Shown here piece after piece: positions 33,480 through 44,343 of a DNA stretch of 64,000 nucleotides (position 1 is the first letter of the stretch; each line of letters opens with the position of its first letter). The position numbers and the translations under genes were made by a program. The DNA is taken from positions 8,254,725 through 8,318,724 of the forward strand of contig NC_083344.1 in the NCBI RefSeq assembly GCF_019175385.1. The letters run 5' to 3'. The stretch is from Lycium barbarum. Lineage: Eukaryota > Streptophyta > Magnoliopsida > Solanales > Solanaceae. Below the pieces are notes generated by a model. The model saw nothing but the letters and a program-made list of their open reading frames with translations. It was not told the DNA's origin and made no database searches.

Positions 33480-33740
33480 TTTAAATTGAAAGTATTGTTA
33501 AAAAAATAATTAGGTTAAATAAACAGCAAGAAATTCTATATTGATTCTCAGTAAATGACAAAGGAAATAGCAGTGTATAGGCAAAGGAACTCTACAACAT
33601 TAGGAGTCATCGGCATTAGAAATGCATGAATATAAATATAAATATAACTAAGCAAAAAAATTCTATATTGATTCTCAGTAAACAACAACGGAATTGGCAG
33701 CGTATAGGCAAAGAAATTACACAATAGCATAAGTAATCGA
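33480..33740. repeat. Short direct repeat near the Helitron 5' end
   Basis: AAATTCTATATTGATTCTCAGTAAA with following GTATAGGCAAAG occurs at about 33530-33590 and again at about 33655-33715. No ORF. Confidence 0.6.
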
Positions 33741-34601
33741 TATTTAAAATGGATTGATATGAAAGTTAAAACAATAAATGGGATTGAATGGAGGAAAGGG
33801 ACGTGGGAATGTGGTGTAGGAAGAGATGGAGATTAATTCACTAATAACTATAAGGAGAGAGAAAAGCAATTTTTTGGGAAACGACGTTTAGAAAATGGAC
33901 AGAACTATTCAGAAAGGATATGGCGTTTTTGTTTTTTTCCTACTTACTTAATTAATACAATAAAGCCAAAAAATTGAGAATAAGGATACATGCAAATGCT
34001 GGATTTTTAGGCTGCCACATCAACGGGCCTATGTCCTGCAATTATAAATATATAGATTTTTACATCGGTTCTATACAAAAATTTCAAATAATGCGATGTT
34101 GCAGAAAATTGTGATTAGAGATGGACTCAAGATTTGAAGTCGATGCTTTGACTAACGTGTATCTTCCTTTGATGGTGCCCCCGTTATCTTAAAATCCTGG
34201 GTCCGCCTCTGTTTATACTCGAACTTTTTTTTTTTTTAAAAAAACTAGAGATAATCAATGTTAGAATTTGAAAATTACTTCCTGCGACTCAAATTATTTG
34301 TCGTTTTTTTTGTTTTGCACTCCCTTAAGAATTATTAATTAGAAGGGGTATTTGATTAACTTTACCTTTATTTATATCTCAGTTATAATCTCTCTATTAA
34401 ATGTTTGCTTTATTTATGTGTCATCTCCATTAAAGACGCTAATATGGGAAAATAGCAATTTCTTTTTTCTCTCCTTTGCATCAGAAATGTGAATGTGACT
34501 CATGTATATATTACACACGCATATCCATAAGCACAAAGCAAAAATGGAGAATATTTATGAAGAAGTACGCATGCATTTGAGCAAATGATGATGATATATA
34601 T

Positions 34602-34802
34602 CTAGAGGTGGATATAGGATTTAAACTCTTGGAGTTTAACCTTTTAAATTTTTTAGCATTGAACCATTATATTTCTAAAGTTATGAGTTCATATCTACTA
34701 TTTATTGTAAATTTAATAAATTTTTACATATAAATTTGTACACCACATCAAAAGTTTAGGGTTCAATTGAGCCCCAAATTATAATGCTCCATCCGCCCCT
34801 GA
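34602..34802. mobile_element. Short non-autonomous repeat ending CATCCGCCCCTGA
   Basis: About 200 bp from CTAGAGGTGGATATAGGA to CCATCCGCCCCTGA, with inverted GC-rich ends like those of 17732-17883. ATATA flanks both sides. Its position between two halves of unit 4 shows it is an insertion. Confidence 0.65.
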
Positions 34803-34937
34803 ATATACCTCACATAAAAGTTGTGAAAGAACAAGAGAAAGAGTGTCCTAATGGAAGAGAGCAAATGAAGAGAAGAAGAAAAAAAAATGGAAGGAACTTG
34901 AGAACTTGATGCCTTGCTGGGAAACGTACATAGTAGT

Positions 34938-35186
34938 ACTCGCTCTTTCGGAACCGGTACAGAAATAGGTGCTTTTTCTACGTTGTTTACCTTAGTTACT
35001 TAGGGGTTTCGGGGAAAACCTATGTGGAGCACCTTTTGGGTGTGGGATGCTCGTTTAACCTCTGTATTCATCTTGTTCCTTATCTACCTGGGTGCACTGC
35101 GTTTTCAAAAGCTTTCTATCGAACCGGCTCCTATTTCAATCTGTGCTGGACCGATCGATATACCAATAATCAAGTCTTCAGTTAAA
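34938..35186 (+). pseudogene. ccmC: Nuclear insertion of mitochondrial ccmC fragment (NUMT)
   Basis: Plus-strand frame gives RSFGTGTEIGAFSTLFTLVT, one stop (TAG at 34999-35001), then GFRGKPM, WVWDARLTSVFILFLIYLGA, LRFQKLSIEPAPIS and GPIDIPIIKSSV. The tryptophan-rich WVWDARLTS segment is the haem-handling region of CcmC, a cytochrome c maturation membrane protein normally encoded by plant mitochondria. About 83 codons are present with no start or end and one stop, so it is an organelle-to-nucleus insertion that makes no protein. Both junctions are sharp against the promoter-array sequence. Confidence 0.87.
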
Positions 35187-35394
35187 TAGTGGAATTGCAA
35201 AAAGACTATGTTTGTACGGTTACAGAGTATATAATTTCTGTTTGTATTGCTTGTTTTGGCCTTTTCTCCATGGGTGCCGTTATTTGTCACCAAAATTAAT
35301 GAAACAATGATCTTTGATGCTAACTTACTCCTCCATTAAAATTTCATTTGACATTATTATCTTTTCCTTTTCCCTAAATTTTTCTTAAAAGTAA

Positions 35395-35600
35395 AAATAG
35401 ATGGTGTCCAGATTTAAAAACGGAAAAGGGATTTGAGTACAGAGTACAGCTGAGCCGAGAAGTGGAATGCAAAAAGCCCTGTTTGTAGTACTAGTTGTAT
35501 GTATTGTGAAGGAATGATTTGCCTGTTTTGGCCTTTTCCGGATGGGTAAGGTTATTTCTCACAAATATTTAATGTCATAATGACCAATCATGTATCTCTA
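35395..35600 (-). repeat. Promoter array unit 5 (upstream block only)
   Basis: Contains ACAGCTGAGCNGAGNAGTGGAATGCAAA as in unit 3 (28710-28735), then GTTTTGGCCTTTTCC and a GTTATTTNTCAC block as in units 1, 3 and 4. The leader and donor are missing. A MITE follows at 35622-35885. Confidence 0.65.
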
Positions 35601-35621
35601 AGCTAAAAAGTAAAGTAGCTA

Positions 35622-35885
35622 ATCCCTCCAGTCCAAAATAAATTAATTTGTGGGGTGTGACACCTTAAGAAAGTTAATTAATGTCATTAATCAAAAGGTG
35701 ATTTGTCAATATTATCTTTTTACTTTTCCTAATTTTTTCCTAAAACTAGAGAAAGTCAATGTTGGGAGTTGAAAAAACCATTAGAGAGAAGGGTAATCTT
35801 GAGAAATTATTGACTATATAAAATTCATTTATTCTAGACCATAAAAAAGTACTAGAAAATTATTTATTTTGGAATGGAGGGAGTA
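35622..35885. mobile_element. Stowaway-like MITE, ~264 bp
   Basis: TCCCTCCAGTCCAAAATAAA at the left mirrors TTATTTATTTTGGAATGGAGGGA at the right, with TA next to both ends. No ORF. Confidence 0.78.
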
Positions 35886-35889
35886 TATT

Positions 35890-38800
35890 GTAGCTGACAC
35901 ACTTAAACAGTGTTATTTATAATTGAAATGGAAAAGGGTAAAAATGTCCTTAAAGTATGCGAAATTCGTCAAATTTGCCCTCCATTAATATGACCAAAAA
36001 ATACGCCTATCGTTATTTAATCGGGCCTAAAAATTCAGTAATGAATATGCTTCAAACCACGATGTAATGAATAACAATTATGTTTGTTGTGTCTTTGTCT
36101 ATAACTTCTAATTTAAATAGTGCAAAATGACACATTAAGTTGCTTAAAATTGGCTCATAATGTAACTATGTGATGCAATAAATTGGTGAGAAAATTCACA
36201 ACAATATAACCAACTTGCTTCATAAATGCAACTGAACATGTTACATAATTGGAGTTAGAAAATAAATTGAACTAAATATGCCTTTAAAGTATGTACATCG
36301 GTCCAAATATGTCATTACTAGACTTCTATTAAGTTTTATGTGAAATAGGAGCATTTTTTTTTAACTCAATTGTAAATAATGATGGAGACATATTTTGGTC
36401 AAACTATTAACGGATGGCAAAAAATAGTTAGAGTTAGACTCCACTTTTTCCTGATACCGTATCACTCACAATTCGTCTCTGTTTTTCTCCTCTCCATTTC
36501 ATTCTCCGCCCAAAACAGCCCTTCCCCTGCAGTTCTTCAAATTAACTCGTACTTTACTTTCGTTTCTACGGTTCATAATTTATCTTCCACATTTATTTAA
36601 ATAAATGGGATCAGTTTAGTCCTTAGATTAATGAAAGCTCAGAAAACTGAATAGGCTAATAGGAACAAGATTTAAGAATTGGAGAAGATATACTACCCGT
36701 TAAGTCAAAAGCAAATCAAGAAATTTTATGAAAGCTTGATTGTAAAAGAGCAAGGAAAGGCCAGGTGAAACTAGGAAGAGGTAAGAAAATGTGGTCATTT
36801 ATTAGGGATTGTGATAGAAGACACATGTTATAGAGCTACTAATAAATGACTTAATGAACTTGTAGATGAGGACATGTTGACAATGTCGATAAGAACTCAG
36901 TAAATAAAACAAATGTCAAGACTTATTCCTAGTTAACTAAACTATCAGGTAAAAGAAAAACTAAAATATTAGTTGACCGGTTGAAGAAAAATAATTATTG
37001 TTTCCAATAAAATCCTAACCAACTACTCCACCGTCTCAAATTATCTGTTGTGGTTACTAAAAATAGTTGTAGCAAATTATTTGTCGTTTTAGAAGTTCAA
37101 GGCATAATTATTATTTTTTTCTCCATTTTACCTTAATAGAATTTTGTCATTAATAGAGAATGCACATTTAATGAAAAGATTATAACTTAGACTTACATAA
37201 GGACTAAGTAGATCAAACACCCCCTCCTAATTAATACTTCATTTCTTAAGGGACGAGTGGTAAAACAAAAAAGCGACAGATAACTATTATAGAGACTAGA
37301 GCTAATATGCATAAGAATATGACAGAAGGTTAATAACCAACTTCAATCCTTCATGAAAGAATCTATTAAGAAGTTTGAATCTACTAATTCAGAAATCGAA
37401 AATCCAGGTAAGAAGATGGATAAGTAACGGGTTCTAATTAGGTTAAACTGACCATACAATAATTTTCGAAGTCAAAATCAATCCTTCAAAAATTACCCCT
37501 CGATCAACACAGTCAAACCCGAAATTATGTACCTGTACGGATTACCCATGAGAGTGTGAGCCAAGCTCTATAATTAATTTCACATTTTCACTTCAATTAA
37601 TAGGTCAAATTTTAAAATTACCCAATTTGAAATTTAGGTCAAAATCTCCTAAAGTAAGCATTCAAAACTCAAGATTTAGTGGTCCAAATGATGATAAATT
37701 CGAGCATAATCATTATAGAGCGTTAGAGAATTATTATCTTAAGGATTTATATTGATATCACTTCTTTGATTCGACACTCCCCAACTCCTCCTTCCCAAAA
37801 TGAAAATATTTTAAATCTAATTTTGTCACTGTTCAATTTATATCAAGTGTCGTCACGATTGCGGCAAAATCATCGCAATTGTGGAACACTTTGGGCTGGG
37901 CTGATTTTGGTTTGTGACTAGGGTATCGCATTTGCAACATCACAAAGAGCCACCCTTCGTATTTGTAAGTCCCACCATCGCTGCCTCATTCACATTTGTA
38001 AATCGACTTCCCACATTTGGAACAAGTCATGCGCATTTTCGGCTACACCAGACTCAACAAAGTGTACAATAATTACATAGCTCAACATGTGCTGAAACAC
38101 CCCCAAGTTCGTGAGTTTTCACCCCAACCATCCCGATAAATTCCAAATAGGTTCCCAATCTTATCTAAAGCTTTAAAAAAATCGAATTTCAATCACATTT
38201 CAATAAAATTAGGTGTCCGATTAATACGCCAAGCTACACATGAGTTTGATTAGCTACAACTTGAAACATCACATCTTCGAAGAAAAATATCACATTATTG
38301 AACGAGCATAAATATTTGTCGCTATTACTTACTTATCCTTAGTGGGTTGAACCCATTCTTTTCCTCGTTGGAGAATGAATCTAATTCAAGAAGTATACAT
38401 CACATTAAGGAATTTAAAATCCTTTATATGTTAGAGTTAAATACATTAGAAATTAAATTTAGCATTACGTTAATTTTTAAAAACCAAAGATCACACACAT
38501 CTTAAGAAGGTTTTCTTCTTTTTTTTCTTACATGATCAGTGTAGAATTCAACTTGTAGTTTATAATTATGTGATTTTTGTTCATACCACACGATTTCTTC
38601 TAAACATGACAATATAAAATTGAGCCAACTGACATTTAAGTTTTATATTGAACTATATGACATATATAATCTACGAAAAAACCCAATATTACAAACCACT
38701 GAACATGCTATTAAATTTCACCTCCATGTATTGATTAATTACAACAAATCCCATGTTTAAATTCTTCATTCTATTGCAATTGATTCTTTAAAGAAACATC

Positions 38801-40730
38801 TTCTGGATGAAAATTGCGGCTCCTTAGTCCTTAAGGGAAAACTTGTTCATCAGATACCAAAGTGACATTAACTAACACTTAAATAGTTAGCCAAATTGCT
38901 CCTAGCTAATCTATTGCTGAAAAAGATGCGAATTTTGCTATTTTGCTACAGAATTTGTTCGTCACTAATTCGTGTTTCTTCAGCCATGATTTTACATCAT
39001 TTGAAACCAAAAGTAGTCTTAAGTAACATCATGTGAATTTTAGGTGGTAGAGAAGTAATCATCCTTCTTGATAAAATAAGGAAATCCCAATAAAGAATAT
39101 TAAATCTAAACTCTTAGACTGCAACATAATTCAGATTGAGCGTCGAGATCACCGATTTCTATAGATTCCATAATAGAGCAACCCCTCTGTTATTTAAAAA
39201 GGAGGGAAAATTAGCAGTAAGTTTTGATGATATTATTCAACACGTAAATAGCAATCAAACAAACTGAAAAATCAATTTCTTATTTGTGAAAATTAATTTT
39301 CTTATTACTAGATATTATTAAATTCGTTAATGGAGTTTGCCTAAGATCTTATTCATAAGGGAAGCATCACATGGTGGCTTGTTACTCATTTAGATAAGTT
39401 TGTTAAAAAGGAAACTTATTAACTGAAGTATTAAGAACAGTGTCTTATGACCAACAACTGATATTGCTCATACTACTAACCACTAAATACATGGACGACA
39501 TGACTATTATTTTTTAGAATATGAAAATGAACTTTCAATAATTCCCCTAGGTAATCTTATATCCTAAATGGTTAAGTCCATAACCACGTATTGGTTATCA
39601 TCTAATTAATGTCATATGTTATTGTATAGTTTGATTACAGTTAATCAAATTAATTTTATCATGTATTTATTTAAATTAACTAATATATTGTATCTATGTA
39701 TTTAAATAACTAATTTATAAACTTTATTATATTGAATATTATTAATGTGTACCTCTAATTGTCTTTTTAATTAAGAATCTTATTTTTGTTATTTGCCTTA
39801 ATTGATCCATCTGACTCTCAACCATTGATGGATTAATCAAGGCTATTTGAGGAACTTTGTTCCTGGTATTTTATAGCAATATTGTGGTATCACTTACTGT
39901 CAAACTTAAACTAAACCATGAAAATCACACAATAATTCATTTGTCATAGTTCTCTTCAAACCTCTAAATAAATTATTTGTTTCTATTTATGAACAGTTTT
40001 CAAAATACTTACTTAAATTATATTTTAGTTGGTACATTCATAAAACGCATGAACCCGCTTTAAGCTTACCTCAAATATAAAGGATAATTTCTGACATTTC
40101 TCGAAAATAAAGAGAGTTTATTTGTTATTAATTAGGAGAATCCTTCAACCAAAAACAACTTAATAAAATAGGAAGAATCCAAAGATTGTCAAATGTATAA
40201 ATGTCATCCTAGGATTAGAAAATTAACCGCTTGATTAACAACTTTACTAACCTTCAAGAATTGAAATTCATCAAATTGTTCACGTGATGTATTCACTACA
40301 ATGAGGCCACTATCTTAATAATTTTTATATTGGCACTAATATAGTGAATATGTCGAATTAATATATGAAATTCTATAAATAATCGAGCATGTTATAAAAT
40401 CATGCCTTAATCTTAAGAAAGTTGGAATCGACTACATGAATCCTTACTACTTCAATTAAAGTCAACTCTATCTTATTATCATACAAAACATGCTTCATAT
40501 GGTTTCTCTTATATGTTAACCCCGGCGTAAGTGAAGAGATGATGAGAAGAAAATTGCAAAATATGGATATGAGAATTCTCTTGTACTGTAATAGGGAGTT
40601 AGCTAGCTCCTCTCCGTCAACATGCCTGTTTCATTATAAGGATATTTTTAGTATTTTGAAATATTTGTGCTTCATTGCTGTTTTACTTGAAGGTTTCATG
40701 TATATATCTTTCCCATCTTGGACAAAAACA
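35890..40730. other. AT-rich intergenic stretch, no gene recognised
   Basis: No ORF here shows a known domain and no RNA gene was found. Pieces look like old repeats: 35930-36450 has GGGTAAAAATGTCC-type ends seen in MULE-derived MITEs; 37024-37260 has CTCAAATTATCTGT / ACAGATAACT ends like a MITE; 37855-38100 has GC-richer sequence with GCGGCAAAATC and CGCATTTGCAAC blocks that looks like part of an LTR. None could be delimited. Confidence 0.55.
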
Positions 40731-40732
40731 TA

Positions 40733-41469
40733 CTCCCTCCGTCTCAAAATATTTGTCGCATTTTTTATTTGCACGCTCCTTCAGATAACATTTTGACTAT
40801 TTTACCCTCTTAACATAATCTCTCTTCAATAAATATCTACTCCATCAATGGTGAGAACTTCTTAAATGTTGCTTTTTTTTTTTTTTGGGTAAATAAAGGG
40901 TTTTATTAATACCAAAAGTAATAGTTACAGACCTAGACAGGGCAGACCACCCGTTTCTCAAAAATAAAGGACTAAGACTCAAAATTACTGAGAGCCTAAC
41001 TACAAGCTATTCAGTACAAACTCTGTCAAGAACACAGTATTAAGCAGTCTATTAACACAAATAACTAGAAGTCTTAACAGCTTCATGGATTGGAGTCTAG
41101 GAGTGCCAAAATGGAGCTTGCCATTTAGTAAGATCTCTGCCCTGAATATGTATATATACTGCAATCTCCCTCCATATGTTGTCACCTTGATAGATGTTCC
41201 TTTGAAACCTGATGTCATTCCTCACCTTCCATATTGAATCCACAACCAGTGCAAACACATAGCTGATGATCTCACCTCTACCTGTTTTCTTTTTAGCCTA
41301 GTGCACACCTATCATAATTCATCTTGCCAAATTCTTGTATTAATATTGCTAATTAATACAAGGATAAAATGAAAAAAGTTACTTGATTTTTTCTTGATTA
41401 AATAAAACAATAAATATTTTGAGACAAGTATTTTTAGTAAGAACGATAAATATTTTGAGATGGAGGGAC
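40733..41469. mobile_element. MITE (CTCCCTCCGTCTCAAAAT ends) split by a LINE
   Basis: CTCCCTCCGTCTCAAAATAT at 40733 is mirrored by ATATTTTGAGATGGAGGGA at about 41450-41467. The centre is replaced by LINE sequence. Without it the MITE would be about 290 bp. Confidence 0.75.
40873..41320 (-). pseudogene. 5'-truncated L1-type LINE: last ORF2 codons, 3'UTR and poly(A)
   Basis: On the minus strand 41286-41110 encodes IISYVFALVVDSIWKVRNDI, then RFQRN, IWREIAVYIHIQGRDL and a stop. This is the C-terminal end of plant L1 ORF2 after the zinc-finger RVT region. A ~220-bp 3'UTR and 14 A residues (T run 40873-40886 on the plus strand) follow. The right limit is approximate. Severe 5' truncation is normal for LINE insertions. 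Confidence 0.78.
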
Positions 41470-41878
41470 TAGCAGTTAATGGCCTTTCCCTATTCTTAAG
41501 AAGCACAACACAACTTCTTTTGAAAATATGTGGGCCCAGCCAAAATTTTCAGTGCACACGTATTAATTTGCCTCCTTTGTTTTAAACCCATTGTTTAATT
41601 TAGAATATATTTGTAGATCTCAATAATTTATCCGGTCATCAAATTTCCAAACACATGATCATAACTAAAACTAAAATGAGTCCATGTTTCAACCCTGCTT
41701 AGCCTATTTTTTATATACTTTAAAATACTTAAAAAGGATAATAATCATTTAATTTGTGATTATGATTTCTATTTTTTTATGCTTAAAGATTGATTGAAAA
41801 TGATATTTATCATCATATATTTAAATACTGATGTATGAATTGAAGTGAAAAATTAAAATTTCATTCTTAGGATTCTTA

Positions 41879-42177
41879 AAAGCTTAAAAACTCATGCTAA
41901 TCGACGTAATCTGAACTCCTTCTAAACTTTATTTTTCAATGAATACTTATGACTAACAAAATTAGGATATTTTTTTATAACAGAAAAATCTACACTGCTA
42001 AATATATTTAGCAGTGTTATTGGGCCCGTGCAAGCTTAAAAACTCATGCTAATTGACGTAATATGAACTCCTTCTAAACTGTCTTTTTCAGTTAATACTT
42101 ATGACTAACACAATTAGGATATTTTTTATAACAAAAAAATCTACACTCTAAATATTTAACAGTGTTATTGGGCCTGT
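41879..42177. repeat. ~150-bp tandem duplication containing a 24-bp perfect palindrome
   Basis: CTTAAAAACTCATGCTAATNG through AGTGTTATTGGGCC occurs at about 41879-42031 and 42034-42175. The first copy ends in CACTGCTAAATATATTTAGC AGTG-type perfect dyad (41993-42016); the second copy has a decayed version. GC-rich short hairpins (GGGCCCGTGC; CCTGTGCGCAGCACGG) follow each copy. Confidence 0.8.
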
Positions 42178-42221
42178 GCGCAGCACGGTTATCCCGTACA
42201 AGTTTTGATATATAGTAGAGA
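42178..42221 (-). mobile_element. Helitron-like 5' end (TCTCTACTATATATC)
   Basis: On the minus strand TCTCTACTATATATCAAAAC starts at 42221, directly against promoter-array unit 6. It resembles common plant Helitron 5' ends, but the base before it is G rather than A, and no matching 3' end was identified. Confidence 0.35.
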
Positions 42222-42645
42222 CGAAAAAAGAAAGAGCACCTTGCACAGGGAATGTAAAAAGACTATGTTTGTACTGATTGTTGCGGTCACAATATATAAT
42301 TTATGTTTGTACTACCTTTATCCCAATTTATGTCATACATTTTTCTTTTTAGTCTATTCCAAAAAGAATGATACAGTTTTATATTTAGAAATAATCTAAC
42401 TTAAAACTTCTCCTTTGATCCTTTATGAAATGATTTACAATCACACAAATATGTATGACTTGTTTTAGCCAGAAGTTTTAAAAGTCTTTATTTTTTTCTT
42501 ATACTCCTTACCTAATCAAACTATATCATATAAATGGGACCAAGGGAGTATTGCTTTTCTCTTTTTGGGGCCTTTTGTGCCGTTATTTGTCACCAAGGGT
42601 CCAAGTCCAAAATTAATGTCAGAAATGACCTATTTATGTTATTAC
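42222..42645 (-). repeat. Promoter array unit 6 (upstream block), split by a MITE
   Basis: GACGAAAAAAGAAAGAGCAC is identical to unit 3 (28668-28687), followed by CTTGC, GACTATGTTTGTAC and, after a MITE (about 42312-42550), CCGTTATTTGTCACCAAGGG and TTAATGTCAGAAATGACC as in unit 3. Unit 6 lies ~16 kb from the gene, separated by the Helitron and other TEs. Confidence 0.72.
42312..42550. mobile_element. Stowaway-like MITE
   Basis: CCTTTATCCCAATTTATGTCATA at the left is mirrored by ATATCATATAAATGGGACCAAGGGAGTA at the right, inserted within promoter-array unit 6. Confidence 0.65.
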
Positions 42646-42902
42646 TCTCTCCGTCCCAATTTATGTGACACCTTTTATTTCAAGAGTTAAATGAGTTTAT
42701 CTCTGACCGGAACTTTTTCATTCTCCTTTTAGTTATTTTGAATTATCAATTACTGTGATTTATAGTACTTTTTACGCAGTTTTCAAATATATAACTTTTA
42801 TTTCAAAACTTAAAAATTTCATGTCCGAACTTATGGTCAAAATTTAAAAATTTGACTCTCGAAATTCGAATTGTGCCACATAAATTGGGTCAGAGGGGTA
42901 AT
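42646..42902. mobile_element. Stowaway-like MITE, ~257 bp
   Basis: CTCTCCGTCCCAATTTATGTGACAC mirrored by GTGCCACATAAATTGGGTCAGAGGGGTA, with TA near both ends. The ends are well conserved. Confidence 0.8.
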
Positions 42903-42905
42903 TGA

Positions 42906-43632
42906 TACTCTCTCTATTGCAAAATAAATGAATTTTTGGGGTGTCACACACCCCTTAAGAATAGTAAATAAATTAAATAAAGGATAATTTGTCAATATTA
43001 TCCTTTTGCATTTTTTTTTCCAAACTTTTCTTAAAACTAGAGATAGTCAATAATGAGATTCGATTAGAATTGAAAAACCCATTAAAGTGGAGAAGGGTAA
43101 ATTTGGAAAAACATTACTCCCTCCACAAGATAAATGATTTTTTGACACTTTTTTTATAGTCCAAAATGAATGAATTTTTCAAAGTCCAAAGATGTATTAA
43201 TTGATTTTTTTTTAATTTTAAATTACCCTCCTTTTAATGCGTCTTTTAAAAATCCCAACATTGACTATCTCTTATTTTAAGAAAAGTTTGGGATGAAACA
43301 AAAGGATAATTAACAAGGGGACATAGCAATTTTAGTTTCTCAAATATTGTATAATTCCGTTTTTATCCTTGTATTATTTAACTAAGCATATATAAGCTTT
43401 AATTAAATAACTTGTGCAACTTTGATCCCTGAACTAACAAAAGCTAACTGTAGTTTGAAAAACTTAACAGATTATTTAATTAATTAATGCCTTTAATTAA
43501 CTTTCTTAAGGGGGTGTGTCATACCCAAAACATTGAATAAATGAAGTAATTATTACATATTTGAATTTCAGAAATTCATTCATGTTGGATCATAATATCA
43601 GAAATTCGTCTATATTAGAATGGAGGGAGTAA
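42906..43632. mobile_element. Cluster of nested MITE copies
   Basis: Three partial copies of the CTCTCTATTGCAAAATAAATG / TTTTTGGGGTGT family with opposed ends near 43105-43205 and a closing ATTAGAATGGAGGGAGTA at about 43615-43632. Related to 28877-29150 and 35622-35885. Confidence 0.6.
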
Positions 43633-43636
43633 TGGG

Positions 43637-43720
43637 TTTCTTTAAATGAGAGGGAGCTAGACAACCTCAGCATAAATTTCAAGCCCTTTAATAAGTCTCT
43701 GCTTAGTTATGTTGTACCCT
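43637..43720 (-). repeat. Short piece of promoter-array flank
   Basis: AAATGAGAGGGAGCTAGACAACCTCA through TTCAAGCCCTTTAATA matches 27663-27716 (AAATGAGAGGGAGCTAAATAACC...). It adds to the evidence that 42222-43720 and 27650-28870 are copies of the same region. Confidence 0.7.
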
Positions 43721-43855
43721 TCAGCATCTTCAACAGTACCCATCGAATTCACTTAAAACAAATTTCCTCCTCAAAACCACTTCAAATTTGGGTTCTTCCG
43801 ACTGTTTGATGATGATTCTTGGACAAATCTATAGGAAATGCTGAACCTTTATATA

Positions 43856-44343
43856 GAGAAAATGATAAAAATAACCCCTTATGTTTTAGGGTAGGCCCAA
43901 AATAGTCTTATAGTCGCCGTCAAATATTTGCCGAAATCTGCCGCTAGATTTGATGAAAACTATGAATATTGAAATTTTTTTAGTGAGAACTCACATTTAG
44001 AGGTACAATTTTTGTAGTTTCAAATGTTTTAGATTATATTTTTAGAGTCTGGTGTAGCTTTTTAAAGTGTAATTTCAGCTAATACTTTTATATCATTTAA
44101 CTGTCTAGTGCAATTTTTGTGTTGCATATTTAGGTTTTGATGGGACTTTCTTAGTGTTTATGGTTAAATATTTCTTCCCACTATATCCGTTAAATCTAAC
44201 GAACATAAATTGTTAAATATTTGACGGAGACTAAAAGTATTAACTTTGGCTAACTTTAAGAGATCAAAACTATTAAATGCATACCTTAAAGGACTATTTT
44301 GAGCCTACCCCGAAACATAAGAAACCATTTTTGTCATTTTCTC
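43856..44343. mobile_element. MULE-type MITE, 488 bp, perfect 10-bp TSD
   Basis: Ends are GAGAAAATGATAAAAATA... and its near-complement ...TTTTTGTCATTTTCTC, with ~50 bp of inverted similarity (CCTTATGTTTTAGGGTAGG against CCTACCCCGAAACATAAG). The duplication CCTTTATATA flanks it at 43846-43855 and 44344-44353. A 9-10-bp duplication with long inverted ends is the Mutator pattern. No transposase. Confidence 0.85.

Larger units (their letters stand above)
29448..34056 (-). mobile_element. Non-autonomous Helitron, ~4.6 kb, minus strand
   Basis: The minus-strand 5' end at 34056 is TCTATATATTTATAATTGC preceded by A. The minus-strand 3' end is CTAG at 29451-29448, followed by T. Eleven bases upstream of the CTAG is a perfect hairpin CCGCGC-GAA-GCGCGG (29460-29474). 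TC start, GC-rich hairpin then CTRR end, and A/T insertion site are the Helitron hallmarks. No Rep/helicase coding sequence was found, so it would be mobilised in trans. It carries two tandem-repeat arrays and the gag-only Copia element 31077-33336. Confidence 0.72.
34480..35330 (-). repeat. Promoter array unit 4, with a TE and a mitochondrial insertion
   Basis: Shares ATCCATAAGCACAAAGCAAA and GGAGAATATTTATGAAGAAG with unit 2 (27270-27320), then the donor-side GATGATGATATATA. A short TE (34602-34802) interrupts here. The leader region resumes at 34803 (minus-strand donor ATGTGAGGTATATTC) and runs to about 34937, where mitochondrial sequence interrupts to 35186. The upstream block resumes with TAGTGGAATTGCAAAAAG and GGTGCCGTTATTTGTCACC. 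Confidence 0.75.

Noticed and set aside
36379..36600. 73-codon plus-strand ORF
   Set aside because: No domain, repeat-like surroundings, no supporting signals.
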